NCBI GenBank assembly: GCA_945788485.1
Contig: CALZMB010000154.1
Coordinates: 1-5,656, forward strand
Length of the DNA stretch: 5,656 nt
From: an uncultured bacterium
Lineage (GTDB): Bacteria > Bacteroidota > Bacteroidia > Bacteroidales > Bacteroidaceae
Reading direction: 5' to 3'
In this document: positions 1 to 5,479 of the stretch, in pieces
Numbering within the stretch: the first letter of the stretch is position 1
Layout: each line of letters starts with the position of its first letter
Position numbers and translations under genes: made by a program
Notes under the pieces: generated by a model
Databases searched by the model: none
What the model saw: the letters and a program-made list of their open reading frames with translations, nothing else
Told to the model about the DNA's origin: nothing

Positions 1-15
1 GGCTTCTTTTCGGTT

Positions 16-75
16 CAAATTGCAAGTCTCATCGGTCACGTAGCCCGCTACGCTCACTCTTCAACTTTCAATTTG
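16..75. repeat. Imperfect inverted repeat with a shared centre
   Basis: The outer arms 16-27 and 64-75 pair at 11 of 12 positions (CAAATTGCAAGT against ACTTTCAATTTG). The inner arms 39-44 and 47-52 (CGTAGC / GCTACG) pair perfectly. Both arm pairs have the same centre, at 45.5, with an unpaired internal stretch of 11 bases on each side between them. That shared centre argues against chance. The function is unknown. It could be a folded RNA element, a protein-binding dyad, or the end of a dispersed repeat continuing beyond the left edge of the window. Confidence 0.55.
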
Positions 76-152
76 TCCTCGAAAATAATCTCAAAATCTG
101 ACAAAGCTAATTTATAGAACCTACCTTTAGTGTGTGTGTGTTGCCACACCAT
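54..152 (-). CDS. Possible 32-residue small protein, unrecognised
   Basis: An ATG-to-TGA frame of 32 codons lies downstream of the GT5-like gene on the same strand. The peptide begins MVWQHTHTKGRF, continues through KLALSDFEIIF and ends KLKVEE. The composition is plausible for a small protein: acidic and basic residues mixed with a hydrophobic core, and no Arg/Ser-rich shadow bias. There is no good ribosome binding site; a GGAG lies about 14 bases before the start and is part of the hairpin at 164-193. The HTHT stretch is encoded by a GT/AC dinucleotide run. The stop codon falls inside the inverted repeat at 16-75. I do not recognise the family. It may be the remnant of a larger gene or part of a dispersed intergenic element rather than an expressed gene. 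Confidence 0.2.
   Translation of the reverse strand: MVWQHTHTKGRFYKLALSDFEIIFEDKLKVEE
130..141. repeat. (GT)6 dinucleotide run
   Basis: Twelve bases of alternating G and T, prone to slippage. On the minus strand, bases 136-149 can also form a 5-bp GTGTG/CACAC stem closed by a GCAA (GNRA-type) tetraloop. A change in repeat number would shift the small reading frame at 54-152, if that frame is real. Confidence 0.6.
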
Positions 153-163
153 ATTTATTATTA

Positions 164-193
164 TGCGCTCCACGGAAAAGCCAGTGGGGCGCA
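164..193 (-). terminator. GC-rich hairpin after the operon, possible terminator
   Basis: Arms 165-173 (GCGCTCCAC) and 184-192 (GTGGGGCGC) pair over nine positions around a 10-base loop. An outer T-A pair at 164/193 extends the stem. The hairpin lies 15 bases past the stop of the minus-strand GT5-like gene, the right place to end the bamD operon. Against this, no U-rich tract follows it on the minus strand, and the one imperfect pair is a C-A mismatch on that strand but a G-U pair on the plus strand. It may stabilise the 3' end of the mRNA rather than terminate transcription. Confidence 0.35.
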
Positions 194-207
194 CAAAGTC
201 ATGTATC

Positions 208-1008
208 TCAGAGAGAGTTATAGAACTCTTTGTATTTGTCGAGGAAGTCTTCTCCGGGATAAGGCAGCATCGGTTTCTTTGCCTGCTGAATATATTCAGC
301 CATTGTCTGGTCGTTGTTTTCTGCTATTTCAATGATACCGTCAGAATAGTCAACGGCGAGTTTCTGCAATTCCCGTATATCGAAATCGTCGTTGTATTTG
401 CCGAGCATTTCGAGGTTGACATTCTTGAAGAGCAGGCTGTTTTTGAATTTCTCTCCTATTGTCCCTGTGATGTCTTTGTCGAAGAGGCTTGAAACAATCT
501 TCACGTTCTGGAAGCACGGTTCTTCAGCGTATGCTTTCCTGATATAGAATGGCACGACGGACGCCATCCATCCGACACAGTGTATGACATCAGGTGTCCA
601 TCTGAGTTTCTTCACTGTTTCGAGCACGCCTCTCGCGAAGAAGACGGCTCTTTCTCCGTTGTCGTTGCACAGTTCTCCGTTGGTGTCGCGTTCGAGTCCT
701 CTATGTATGAAGAAATCTTCGTTGTCGATGAAATACACCTGCACTCTGGAGACTGGAATTGAAGCCACTTTGATGATGAGCGGATGGTCTGTGCCGTTGA
801 TGATGATGTTCATTCCCGACAGTCTTATCACTTCGTGGAGTTGTCCTCTGCGTTCGTTGATGTTGCCCCATTTCGGCATGAATGTTCTAATCTCGCATCC
901 GCTGCCTTGTATTTTTTCTGGGATGCGTTTTCCCATGAGCGACAGAGTGTTTTCCGCCACGTATGGTGCTGTCTCCGTATTGATGAAGAGGACTTTCTTG
1001 ACTTGCAT
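208..1008 (-). CDS. Short glycogen/starch-synthase-like protein (GT5 N-terminal domain only)
   Basis: This 266-residue protein resembles the N-terminal (acceptor-side) Rossmann domain of GT5 glycogen/starch synthases. It opens with KKVLFINTETAPYV (residues 4-17), matching the family's VLFVxSExxPF start. It has a central WTPDVIHCVGWMASVVPFY segment (137-155), matching the family's PDVVHxHDWH region. The C-terminal GT-B domain that binds ADP-glucose is absent; full-length enzymes have about 470-500 residues. The KTGGL loop that follows the N-terminal strand is missing (here AENTLSLMG, 18-26), and the HDWH motif reads VGWM (145-148), so the conserved His is lost. I infer it is not a normal glycogen synthase. 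Short proteins of this type are, as I recall, widespread in Bacteroidales and often labelled glycogen synthase; their role is not known to me. The ATG is the only start, since an in-frame stop lies just upstream. It begins 63 bases after the DUF4293 gene and is probably cotranscribed, as I see no promoter between them. Confidence 0.8.
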   Translation of the reverse strand: MQVKKVLFINTETAPYVAENTLSLMGKRIPEKIQGSGCEIRTFMPKWGNINERRGQLHEVIRLSGMNIIINGTDHPLIIKVASIPVSRVQVYFIDNEDFFIHRGLERDTNGELCNDNGERAVFFARGVLETVKKLRWTPDVIHCVGWMASVVPFYIRKAYAEEPCFQNVKIVSSLFDKDITGTIGEKFKNSLLFKNVNLEMLGKYNDDFDIRELQKLAVDYSDGIIEIAENNDQTMAEYIQQAKKPMLPYPGEDFLDKYKEFYNSL

Positions 1009-1071
1009 ATAAATATATGAAATTATTTTTTATTATCTGATGAGTTGCCAACTTTCGGGGTTGCATTCAGC

Positions 1072-1530
1072 TCATCTTATTCTGTCGGCTGCCTTGATGA
1101 GGTTTTCGTCGTGTACGATGCCTCTTCTGGCGAGCCATAGCATGATGATGGCGAAGAAAGGCAGCGAGGCGGCGAATCCGTATTTGAATTCCATGCCTTC
1201 CGGACATAGCAGCGCGGCTGAGATGAAATAGTCGGCTATCCACAACAAGGCGACGAGAATGGCGATGTTGCAATAGCTTTTCTGTTTTTTGCGGTTATGG
1301 TAGTTGAAGACGTTCATCACCGTGACGACAGCATCCGCGACAAGGAGCATGAAGAGCGAGATGCCGGAGAAGTCCCATGTTCCAGTCTCTCCGTTGATGA
1401 TGGAGATGTTGTACATTTCAGATGGAATGCCTATTGCAGTGGGCACAAAGGTCCCGATGGGGAGGCACGCGCATACTATCATAAATATGGCAGCGAGCAG
1501 CAGGTATATGGTTTGTATTCGCTGTATCAT
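1072..1530 (-). CDS. DUF4293 family four-helix membrane protein
   Basis: A 152-residue integral membrane protein. It starts MIQRIQTIYLLLA, the usual beginning of DUF4293 proteins. Four hydrophobic segments are visible at about residues 6-24, 56-75, 87-108 and 117-135. The region between the first two (about 25-55) is polar. The tail, ARRGIVHDENLIKAADRIR (134-152), matches the family's charged end (RGIxxDExLVxxADRLR). The length is normal and no frameshift is seen. It follows rpoZ by 68 bases on the same strand. The bamD-rpoZ-DUF4293 order is one I know from Bacteroidetes genomes. The function is unknown. Placement after bamD suggests a role in the envelope, but that is inference from context only. 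Confidence 0.85.
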   Translation of the reverse strand: MIQRIQTIYLLLAAIFMIVCACLPIGTFVPTAIGIPSEMYNISIINGETGTWDFSGISLFMLLVADAVVTVMNVFNYHNRKKQKSYCNIAILVALLWIADYFISAALLCPEGMEFKYGFAASLPFFAIIMLWLARRGIVHDENLIKAADRIR

Positions 1531-1598
1531 GCTTCAGAATTGTAGTGATGAAATTCAGGCATCTGATTATGTTCTTTTTTTGTTGTCTTGTCTCCGTG

Positions 1599-1934
1599 TC
1601 ATTCAGCGGCTTTCACATCGCGCATCGGGTCGCGCCAGTAGATTTGTCCCTGTTCAAACTCTTCTGTAGCGAGCAGTGTCGGTTTCGGGAGTTTCTCGTA
1701 GTAGCGTGATATTTCTATTTGCTCTCTGTTCTCGAACACCTCTTCGAGCGAATCGTTGTATGAAGAGAACTCGGCGAGTTTTTTCTGCAGGTCCTGCTTT
1801 ATTTCCGCGGCGATTTGGTTAGAGCGTTTAGCGATGATAGCCACCGATTCGTATATGTTTCCCGTATCGTTGCTCAGATCGACAATGTTTCTTGTGACGG
1901 TGTTTGTAGGTGCTTTTGATTTCTTGTAATCCAT
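1599..1934 (-). CDS. rpoZ: DNA-directed RNA polymerase omega subunit, Bacteroidetes type
   Basis: A 111-residue protein that binds the beta-prime subunit and helps assemble and stabilise RNA polymerase. It starts MDYKKSKAPTNTVTRNI, close to the usual Bacteroides/Prevotella omega start. The core helix NIYESVAIIAKRSNQIA (26-42) carries the conserved omega pattern of alternating hydrophobics followed by (K/R)R and QI. The segment EEVFENREQIEISRYYEKLPKPTLLATEEF (64-93) is the long C-terminal extension typical of the phylum; E. coli omega is shorter and differs here. It lies 58 bases after bamD and 68 before the DUF4293 gene, on the same strand. No internal promoter with a TAnnTTTG box is visible, so it is likely expressed from the bamD promoter. 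Confidence 0.92.
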   Translation of the reverse strand: MDYKKSKAPTNTVTRNIVDLSNDTGNIYESVAIIAKRSNQIAAEIKQDLQKKLAEFSSYNDSLEEVFENREQIEISRYYEKLPKPTLLATEEFEQGQIYWRDPMRDVKAAE

Positions 1935-1992
1935 AATTTATGTCAGTGGTTTGTTGTTTTTATATTCTTGTTGTATAAGCTGTTGCAGTGTT

Positions 1993-2823
1993 TCATTCAT
2001 TTGTCTCGCCAGTGTATTTTTTGCACACCGCGATATATTTCTCTGCCGTGTCTCTTTCTTTCGAATCAGGGTATTCGTTTATGAATCCGTAACATTCGTC
2101 CTCTGCGTTCTGGAATCGTTCCTGCCTGCGGCTTTCGATGCTGTGTACGGCGAGATAGTATTTGCTCTTCATGATGAGCAGCGCGAAGTCTTCGCGTTTG
2201 TCCATATAGGGATAGTCTTTCAGGGCGTTCTCAGCCGTTATGATGCACGCTTCGTAGTTAGAGCCTCCGCTGAGGCAGTTTCCGAAATACGTCCCGAGGT
2301 TGTAGTACAGCTTTGCGTTGTAGTATTCTTTCATGACGAGTTTGTCCTGCAGTTCAAGCATTCTCTCTTGCGCAGGCTGCCTGCGTTTCGACCTTGGGAA
2401 GATGTCGAGGAAGTCTTGGTATGCCTTTATCGCCGCGAGTGTAGGCGACTGGTCGAGACGTGGCTCCGGGGAGCTTTCATACAGGCTCTCCGCCACATAG
2501 AAGTATGCGCTCTCGGTGAATTGGCCTTTGGGATAAGAGGTGCAGCATTTGCGGAATGCGTCGCTTGCCGCTTCGAAGTCAGAGCTTCTGTAGAGCGACA
2601 TGGCGTACATATACAACGATTCCTCCGCATTGTCGGTTCCCTTGTAGATTGTCACAAGTTCGCCCAACAGCGAGGCTGCCTGGGTGTATTTCCCCCTTGC
2701 AAAGCATTGTTTTGCAAATTCATACTTGTATTCGTGGTCGTTTGACTTATAGACAGCATTGAACTCGTTCGAACAACTGGCGAGCAAAAACGATACAAGT
2801 ATGTAAACAGTAAGATTCTTCAT
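1993..2823 (-). CDS. bamD: Outer membrane assembly lipoprotein BamD
   Basis: A 276-residue lipoprotein of the BAM complex, which folds beta-barrel proteins into the outer membrane. It has a lipoprotein signal peptide: MKNLT, a hydrophobic stretch, then the lipobox LASC with the lipid-attachment Cys at residue 17. The mature part is alpha-helical with TPR-like repeats, for example YEFAKQCFARGKYTQAASLLGEL (34-56), ESLYMYAMSLYRSSDFEAASDAFRKCCTSYP (68-98), and later repeats around 125-143 and 218-252 ending in the recurring YP or FP turns (YPKG, FPRS, YPDS). Length and repeat layout fit BamD (also called YfiO/ComL). The ATG is supported by the signal peptide directly after it. It heads a minus-strand operon with rpoZ and DUF4293, driven by the promoter at 2908-2938, with a leader of about 80 bases that contains a hairpin. 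Confidence 0.93.
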   Translation of the reverse strand: MKNLTVYILVSFLLASCSNEFNAVYKSNDHEYKYEFAKQCFARGKYTQAASLLGELVTIYKGTDNAEESLYMYAMSLYRSSDFEAASDAFRKCCTSYPKGQFTESAYFYVAESLYESSPEPRLDQSPTLAAIKAYQDFLDIFPRSKRRQPAQERMLELQDKLVMKEYYNAKLYYNLGTYFGNCLSGGSNYEACIITAENALKDYPYMDKREDFALLIMKSKYYLAVHSIESRRQERFQNAEDECYGFINEYPDSKERDTAEKYIAVCKKYTGETNE

Positions 2824-2852
2824 TTTCAGTCTTTTTCGCGCCGGGCTGTGTC

Positions 2853-2871
2853 GCGTCCGCCGTGCAGACGC
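2853..2871 (-). other. Stable hairpin in the bamD leader
   Basis: On the minus strand the leader reads GCGTCTGC, ACG, GCGGACGC: an 8-bp stem (one U-G pair) with a 3-base loop. It sits between the predicted start of transcription near 2904 and the bamD ATG, ending 29 bases before the start codon. It is the most GC-rich part of an otherwise AT-rich intergenic region. It could stabilise the mRNA or affect translation. No riboswitch class is recognised. Confidence 0.5.
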
Positions 2872-2907
2872 TGTTATGCCTTATACGCAAAATTTGATAT
2901 TTCCCTG

Positions 2908-2938
2908 CAAAATTACTCATTTTTTTCCGTCTGTCAAA
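2908..2938 (-). promoter_or_regulatory. Consensus Bacteroidetes promoter of the bamD operon
   Basis: On the minus strand, TTTG (2938-2935) is followed after exactly 19 bases by TAATTTTG (2915-2908). This fits the Bacteroidetes housekeeping sigma factor consensus (TTTG at -33, TAnnTTTG at -7) at every defined position. The predicted transcription start is about 2900-2904, giving a bamD leader of roughly 80 bases. Confidence 0.85.
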
Positions 2939-2981
2939 GCATCTTACATATTTTTTTATAATTCAGCCTCATTTATAACAA

Positions 2982-2999
2982 ACATTTGAAAAAAAATGT
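2982..2999. promoter_or_regulatory. ACATTT-N6-AAATGT dyad in the uvrB promoter spacer
   Basis: Perfect 6-base arms (2982-2987 and 2994-2999) flank GAAAAA, ending one base before the uvrB -7 box. A repressor bound here would block the polymerase, so it could be an operator. It lies in very AT-rich DNA, so chance is a real alternative, and it does not match any operator I know. Confidence 0.25.
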
Positions 3000-3000
3000 G

Positions 3001-3008
3001 TAATTTTG
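3001..3008 (+). promoter_or_regulatory. -7 box of the uvrB promoter
   Basis: TAATTTTG matches TAnnTTTG perfectly and is followed by CAG, the same TAATTTTGCAG seen in the opposing bamD promoter. No TTTG lies at the 19-21-base distance; the nearest, at 2985-2988, is only 12 bases away, so the -33 element is weak or degenerate. The predicted transcription start is about 3011-3015, leaving a leader of about 35 bases before the uvrB ATG. Confidence 0.65.
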
Positions 3009-3030
3009 CAGAACTTGTTGAATGACAATC

Positions 3031-3038
3031 AGGAAAAA
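3031..3038 (+). promoter_or_regulatory. Ribosome binding site deciding the uvrB start
   Basis: AGGAAAAA lies 9 bases before the ATG at 3048. It is purine-rich and well spaced. It supports 3048 over the in-frame TTG at 3006, which lies within the -7 promoter box and would precede the transcription start. Confidence 0.6.
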
Positions 3039-3047
3039 GCCGGCAAT

Positions 3048-5162
3048 ATGGATAAATTCTCCCTCACATCAAGATACAAGCCTACAGGCGACCAGCCGGA
3101 GGCTATCGCACAACTCTCTGAAGGCGTGGCGCGCGGCGACCGTGCGCAGGTGCTTCTGGGCGTGACGGGCTCTGGCAAGACATTCACCATCGCCAATGTC
3201 ATCGCCAACGTCAACCGCCCCACACTCATCCTGTCTCACAACAAGACGCTCGCCGCCCAGCTCTATGAGGAGATGAAGGGTTTCTTCCCCCGCAACGCAG
3301 TGGAATATTATGTGTCGTACTACGACTACTACCAGCCTGAGGCATACATGCCCTCTTCAGACACATATATCGAGAAGGACCTTGCCATCAACGAAGACAT
3401 CGACCGCCTGCGTCTCTCCGCCGTGTCGTCGCTGCTCTCCGGGCGCCGCGACATCGTCGTGGTGGCTTCCGTGTCGTGCATCTACGGCATGGGCGGCCCG
3501 GCGGCGATGAAAGGTTCGGTCATCACGTTGCGTCGCGACACAGACATCGACCGCAACGAGCTGCTGCGCCGTCTTGTCGAAGCCCTCTACACTCGCAACG
3601 ACATGGCGCTCGAACGCGGCTGTTTCCGTGTGAAAGGCGACACCATCGACATCGCGATGGCATACAGCGAGCGCATCCTGCGCGTCACGATGTGGGGCGA
3701 CACGATAGAGAGCATCGAAGAGCTTGACGCTGTCACGCTGAAGCGTCTTGACAGCTTCGCCGAGTATCAGATTTTTCCTGCCAACATCTTCGTCACCTCT
3801 AAAGAGCAGACCGACATCGCCATACGCCAGATTCAGGACGACCTCCGCGAGCGCATCACATACTATGAGGAGATGGGCGACACGCTGCGGGCGCAGCGCA
3901 TAAAAGAGCGCGTGGAGAACGACATGGAGATGATAAAAGAGCTTGGCCACTGCTCGGGCATCGAGAACTATTCGCGCTATTTCGACGGCCGCGAGGCTGG
4001 CGAGCGTCCCTACTGCCTGTTCGATTTCTTCCCGAAAGACGTGCTTGTCATCATCGACGAGAGCCATGCCTCCGTGCCGCAGCTCCACGCCATGTGGGGC
4101 AACGACCGCTCGCGCAAGCGCAACCTTGTAGAGTACGGGTTCCGTCTCCCCGCCGCTTTCGACAACCGTCCGCTGAAGTTCGAGGAGTTTGAGGCTCTCG
4201 CCCGTCAGGTCATCTATGTCTCCGCCACTCCTGCCCCTTACGAGCTTGAGCAGGCAGAAGGCGTTGTCGTCGAACAGATCATTCGCCCGACCGGACTGCT
4301 CGACCCCGAGATTCTCGTGCGCCCCACGCACAACCAGATAGACGACCTGCTGCACGAAATCGTGGTGCGTCAGGAGCGCCATGAGCGCACGCTCGTCATC
4401 ACGCTGACGAAGCGTCTGGCAGAAGAGACGTCAGAATATCTCCTCAACCACGACATCCCGACGGCGTATATCCACTCTGACGTCGATACGCTCGACCGCA
4501 TCAAGATTCTCAACGACCTGCGCGCCGGCACCTACGATGTCCTTGTGGGCGTCAACCTGCTCCGCGAAGGGCTCGACCTCCCCGAGGTCTCGCTCGTCGC
4601 CATTCTCGACGCTGACAAGGAAGGCTTCCTGCGCAACGCCCGCGGCATGACACAGATGGCAGGGCGCGCCGCCCGCAACGTCAACGGACTTGTCATCATG
4701 TATGCCGACACCGTCACCCGTTCGATGCAGGTCACCATCGACGAGACGGCACGCCGACGGCGGAAGCAGATGGCATACAACGAGGCGCACGGCATCATAC
4801 CGCGGCAGATACAGAAAGCCATCAGCGACGGCGGCCTCGCCGCCATGCGGAAGCAGGAGTTCGACGCCGTCAAAGGCACCGCCCCGACATCACGCGCCTC
4901 ACACTACGAGGATATGGCGAAGCGGAGCGAGATATACGTCGAGCCGACGGAGCGAAGATACCTCATGCCGGAAGACGGCGGCGGCATGGCAGCCGACGCA
5001 GCCCTTCCCGTCTATGGAAAAATGTCGAAAGAAGAGCTGCGGAAGTGCATCGAGCATACCACCGCCCTCATGCGCGAGGCGGCGAAGAACCTCGACTTCA
5101 TCCAGGCGGCGCAATACAGAGACGAGCTGCTCATGCTCTCTTCGTACGAGAAAGAGGAATAG
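3048..5162 (+). CDS. uvrB: Excinuclease ABC subunit B (UvrB)
   Basis: A 704-residue cytoplasmic protein that takes damaged DNA from UvrA, verifies the lesion with its helicase fold, and recruits UvrC for incision. Visible motifs: N-terminal FSLTSRYKPTGDQPEAI (4-20); Walker A GVTGSGKT (38-45); the damage-probing beta-hairpin with YYDYYQPEAYMP (91-102); DEXH box IIDESH (335-340); motif III VSATPAPYELE (391-401); motif V region LREGLDLPEVSLVAILDADKEGFLR (505-529); motif VI QMAGRAARNVNG (536-547), where many homologues have T in place of this M. The C-terminal UVR domain (about 658-693, ending FIQAAQYRDEL) binds UvrC. The protein is slightly longer than the usual 660-680 residues, through a variable linker (about 601-656) before the UVR domain. 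The start at 3048 is chosen because the ribosome binding site precedes it and the family begins here; the 14 extra codons back to TTG 3006 overlap the promoter. Codon use is GC-rich, unlike the minus-strand operon. Confidence 0.97.
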   Translation: MDKFSLTSRYKPTGDQPEAIAQLSEGVARGDRAQVLLGVTGSGKTFTIANVIANVNRPTLILSHNKTLAAQLYEEMKGFFPRNAVEYYVSYYDYYQPEAYMPSSDTYIEKDLAINEDIDRLRLSAVSSLLSGRRDIVVVASVSCIYGMGGPAAMKGSVITLRRDTDIDRNELLRRLVEALYTRNDMALERGCFRVKGDTIDIAMAYSERILRVTMWGDTIESIEELDAVTLKRLDSFAEYQIFPANIFVTSKEQTDIAIRQIQDDLRERITYYEEMGDTLRAQRIKERVENDMEMIKELGHCSGIENYSRYFDGREAGERPYCLFDFFPKDVLVIIDESHASVPQLHAMWGNDRSRKRNLVEYGFRLPAAFDNRPLKFEEFEALARQVIYVSATPAPYELEQAEGVVVEQIIRPTGLLDPEILVRPTHNQIDDLLHEIVVRQERHERTLVITLTKRLAEETSEYLLNHDIPTAYIHSDVDTLDRIKILNDLRAGTYDVLVGVNLLREGLDLPEVSLVAILDADKEGFLRNARGMTQMAGRAARNVNGLVIMYADTVTRSMQVTIDETARRRRKQMAYNEAHGIIPRQIQKAISDGGLAAMRKQEFDAVKGTAPTSRASHYEDMAKRSEIYVEPTERRYLMPEDGGGMAADAALPVYGKMSKEELRKCIEHTTALMREAAKNLDFIQAAQYRDELLMLSSYEKEE

Positions 5163-5230
5163 CAGTCCCCCGCCGGCTTGCCGGCAACCTTTCCTGCCGC
5201 ATATCTGCAGACAAAGAGGCAGTCCCCCGC
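5162..5230 (+). repeat. 12-base direct repeat pair GCAGTCCCCCGC
   Basis: Identical copies occupy 5162-5173 and 5219-5230, 57 bases apart start to start. The first overlaps the last base of the uvrB stop codon and runs into CCGGC palindromes (GCCGGC at 5172-5177 and 5180-5185). The second forms part of the left arm of the large hairpin at 5215-5280. This suggests a duplicated or partly degenerate copy of one intergenic element. Confidence 0.6.
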
Positions 5231-5280
5231 TGTTCAGGAAAAGCCATCCACGGCTTTTGCGACAGCAGGGGGCTGCCTCT
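5215..5280. repeat. Large nested hairpin downstream of uvrB
   Basis: The outer arms 5215-5233 and 5262-5280 pair over 19 positions with one G-U pair and one mismatch. Inside, AAAAGCC (5239-5245) and GGCTTTT (5252-5258) form a second perfect 7-bp stem around ATCCAC. The centres of the two stems differ by only one base. No U-tract follows, so it is not a classic intrinsic terminator, although its place after uvrB suggests 3'-end protection or termination. The nested, transposase-free palindrome also resembles a REP/MITE-type dispersed element; only a genome search can tell. Confidence 0.65.
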
Positions 5281-5284
5281 CTCT

Positions 5285-5311
5285 TGTGCCTCTGAGAAGG
5301 CAAGAGGCACA
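5285..5311. repeat. Second hairpin with a perfect 9-bp stem
   Basis: TGTGCCTCT (5285-5293) and AGAGGCACA (5303-5311) are exact inverted repeats around a 9-base loop. It begins five bases after the large hairpin and shares its GCCTCT/AGAGGC words. No T-run follows on either strand. Confidence 0.6.
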
Positions 5312-5391
5312 GAAGGCGAAGCACATCCCGTACGGTATATGGAGGCGGGCAATGCCATTAGAGATGCGGCGGTGAGCCTCTGACGGGCGCG

Positions 5392-5479
5392 AACAGTGCT
5401 TCTTGTGGGCTTAAACAGTGCTTCTTGTGGGCTTAAACAGTGCTTCTTGTGATGTAAAAAAGACTTTCTTGGCTGTTTA
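5392..5479. repeat. Tandem array A, 22-base period, about four units
   Basis: The unit begins AACAGTGCTTC and continues TTGTGGGCTTA. Copies 5392-5413 and 5414-5435 are identical. The third (5436-5457) matches for its first 16 bases and then diverges. A fourth block in the same register (5458-5479) still matches at 14 of 22 positions, so it is probably a decayed copy. The period is not a multiple of three, so it is not a protein repeat. Confidence 0.8.

Noticed and set aside
1018..1025. TAATTTCA as a promoter for the GT5-like gene
   Set aside because: It fails the TAnnTTTG consensus at the end and would give a nearly leaderless transcript; cotranscription with DUF4293 is simpler.
1951..2745. 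264-residue open frame on the plus strand
   Set aside because: It is the antisense shadow of bamD, with repeated FV/VF and Cys-rich composition and no family resemblance.
2888..2895. CAAAATTT as a second minus-strand -7 box for bamD
   Set aside because: The reverse complement lacks the leading TA, and the true consensus box lies 20 bases further upstream.
3006..3047. TTG start giving a 718-residue UvrB
   Set aside because: The TTG is within a perfect -7 promoter box and would lie before the transcription start; a ribosome binding site and the family N-terminus support ATG 3048.
3357..4382. 341-residue open frame on the minus strand
   Set aside because: It lies entirely opposite uvrB, whose motifs are unambiguous. 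Long antisense frames are expected in GC-rich codon use.
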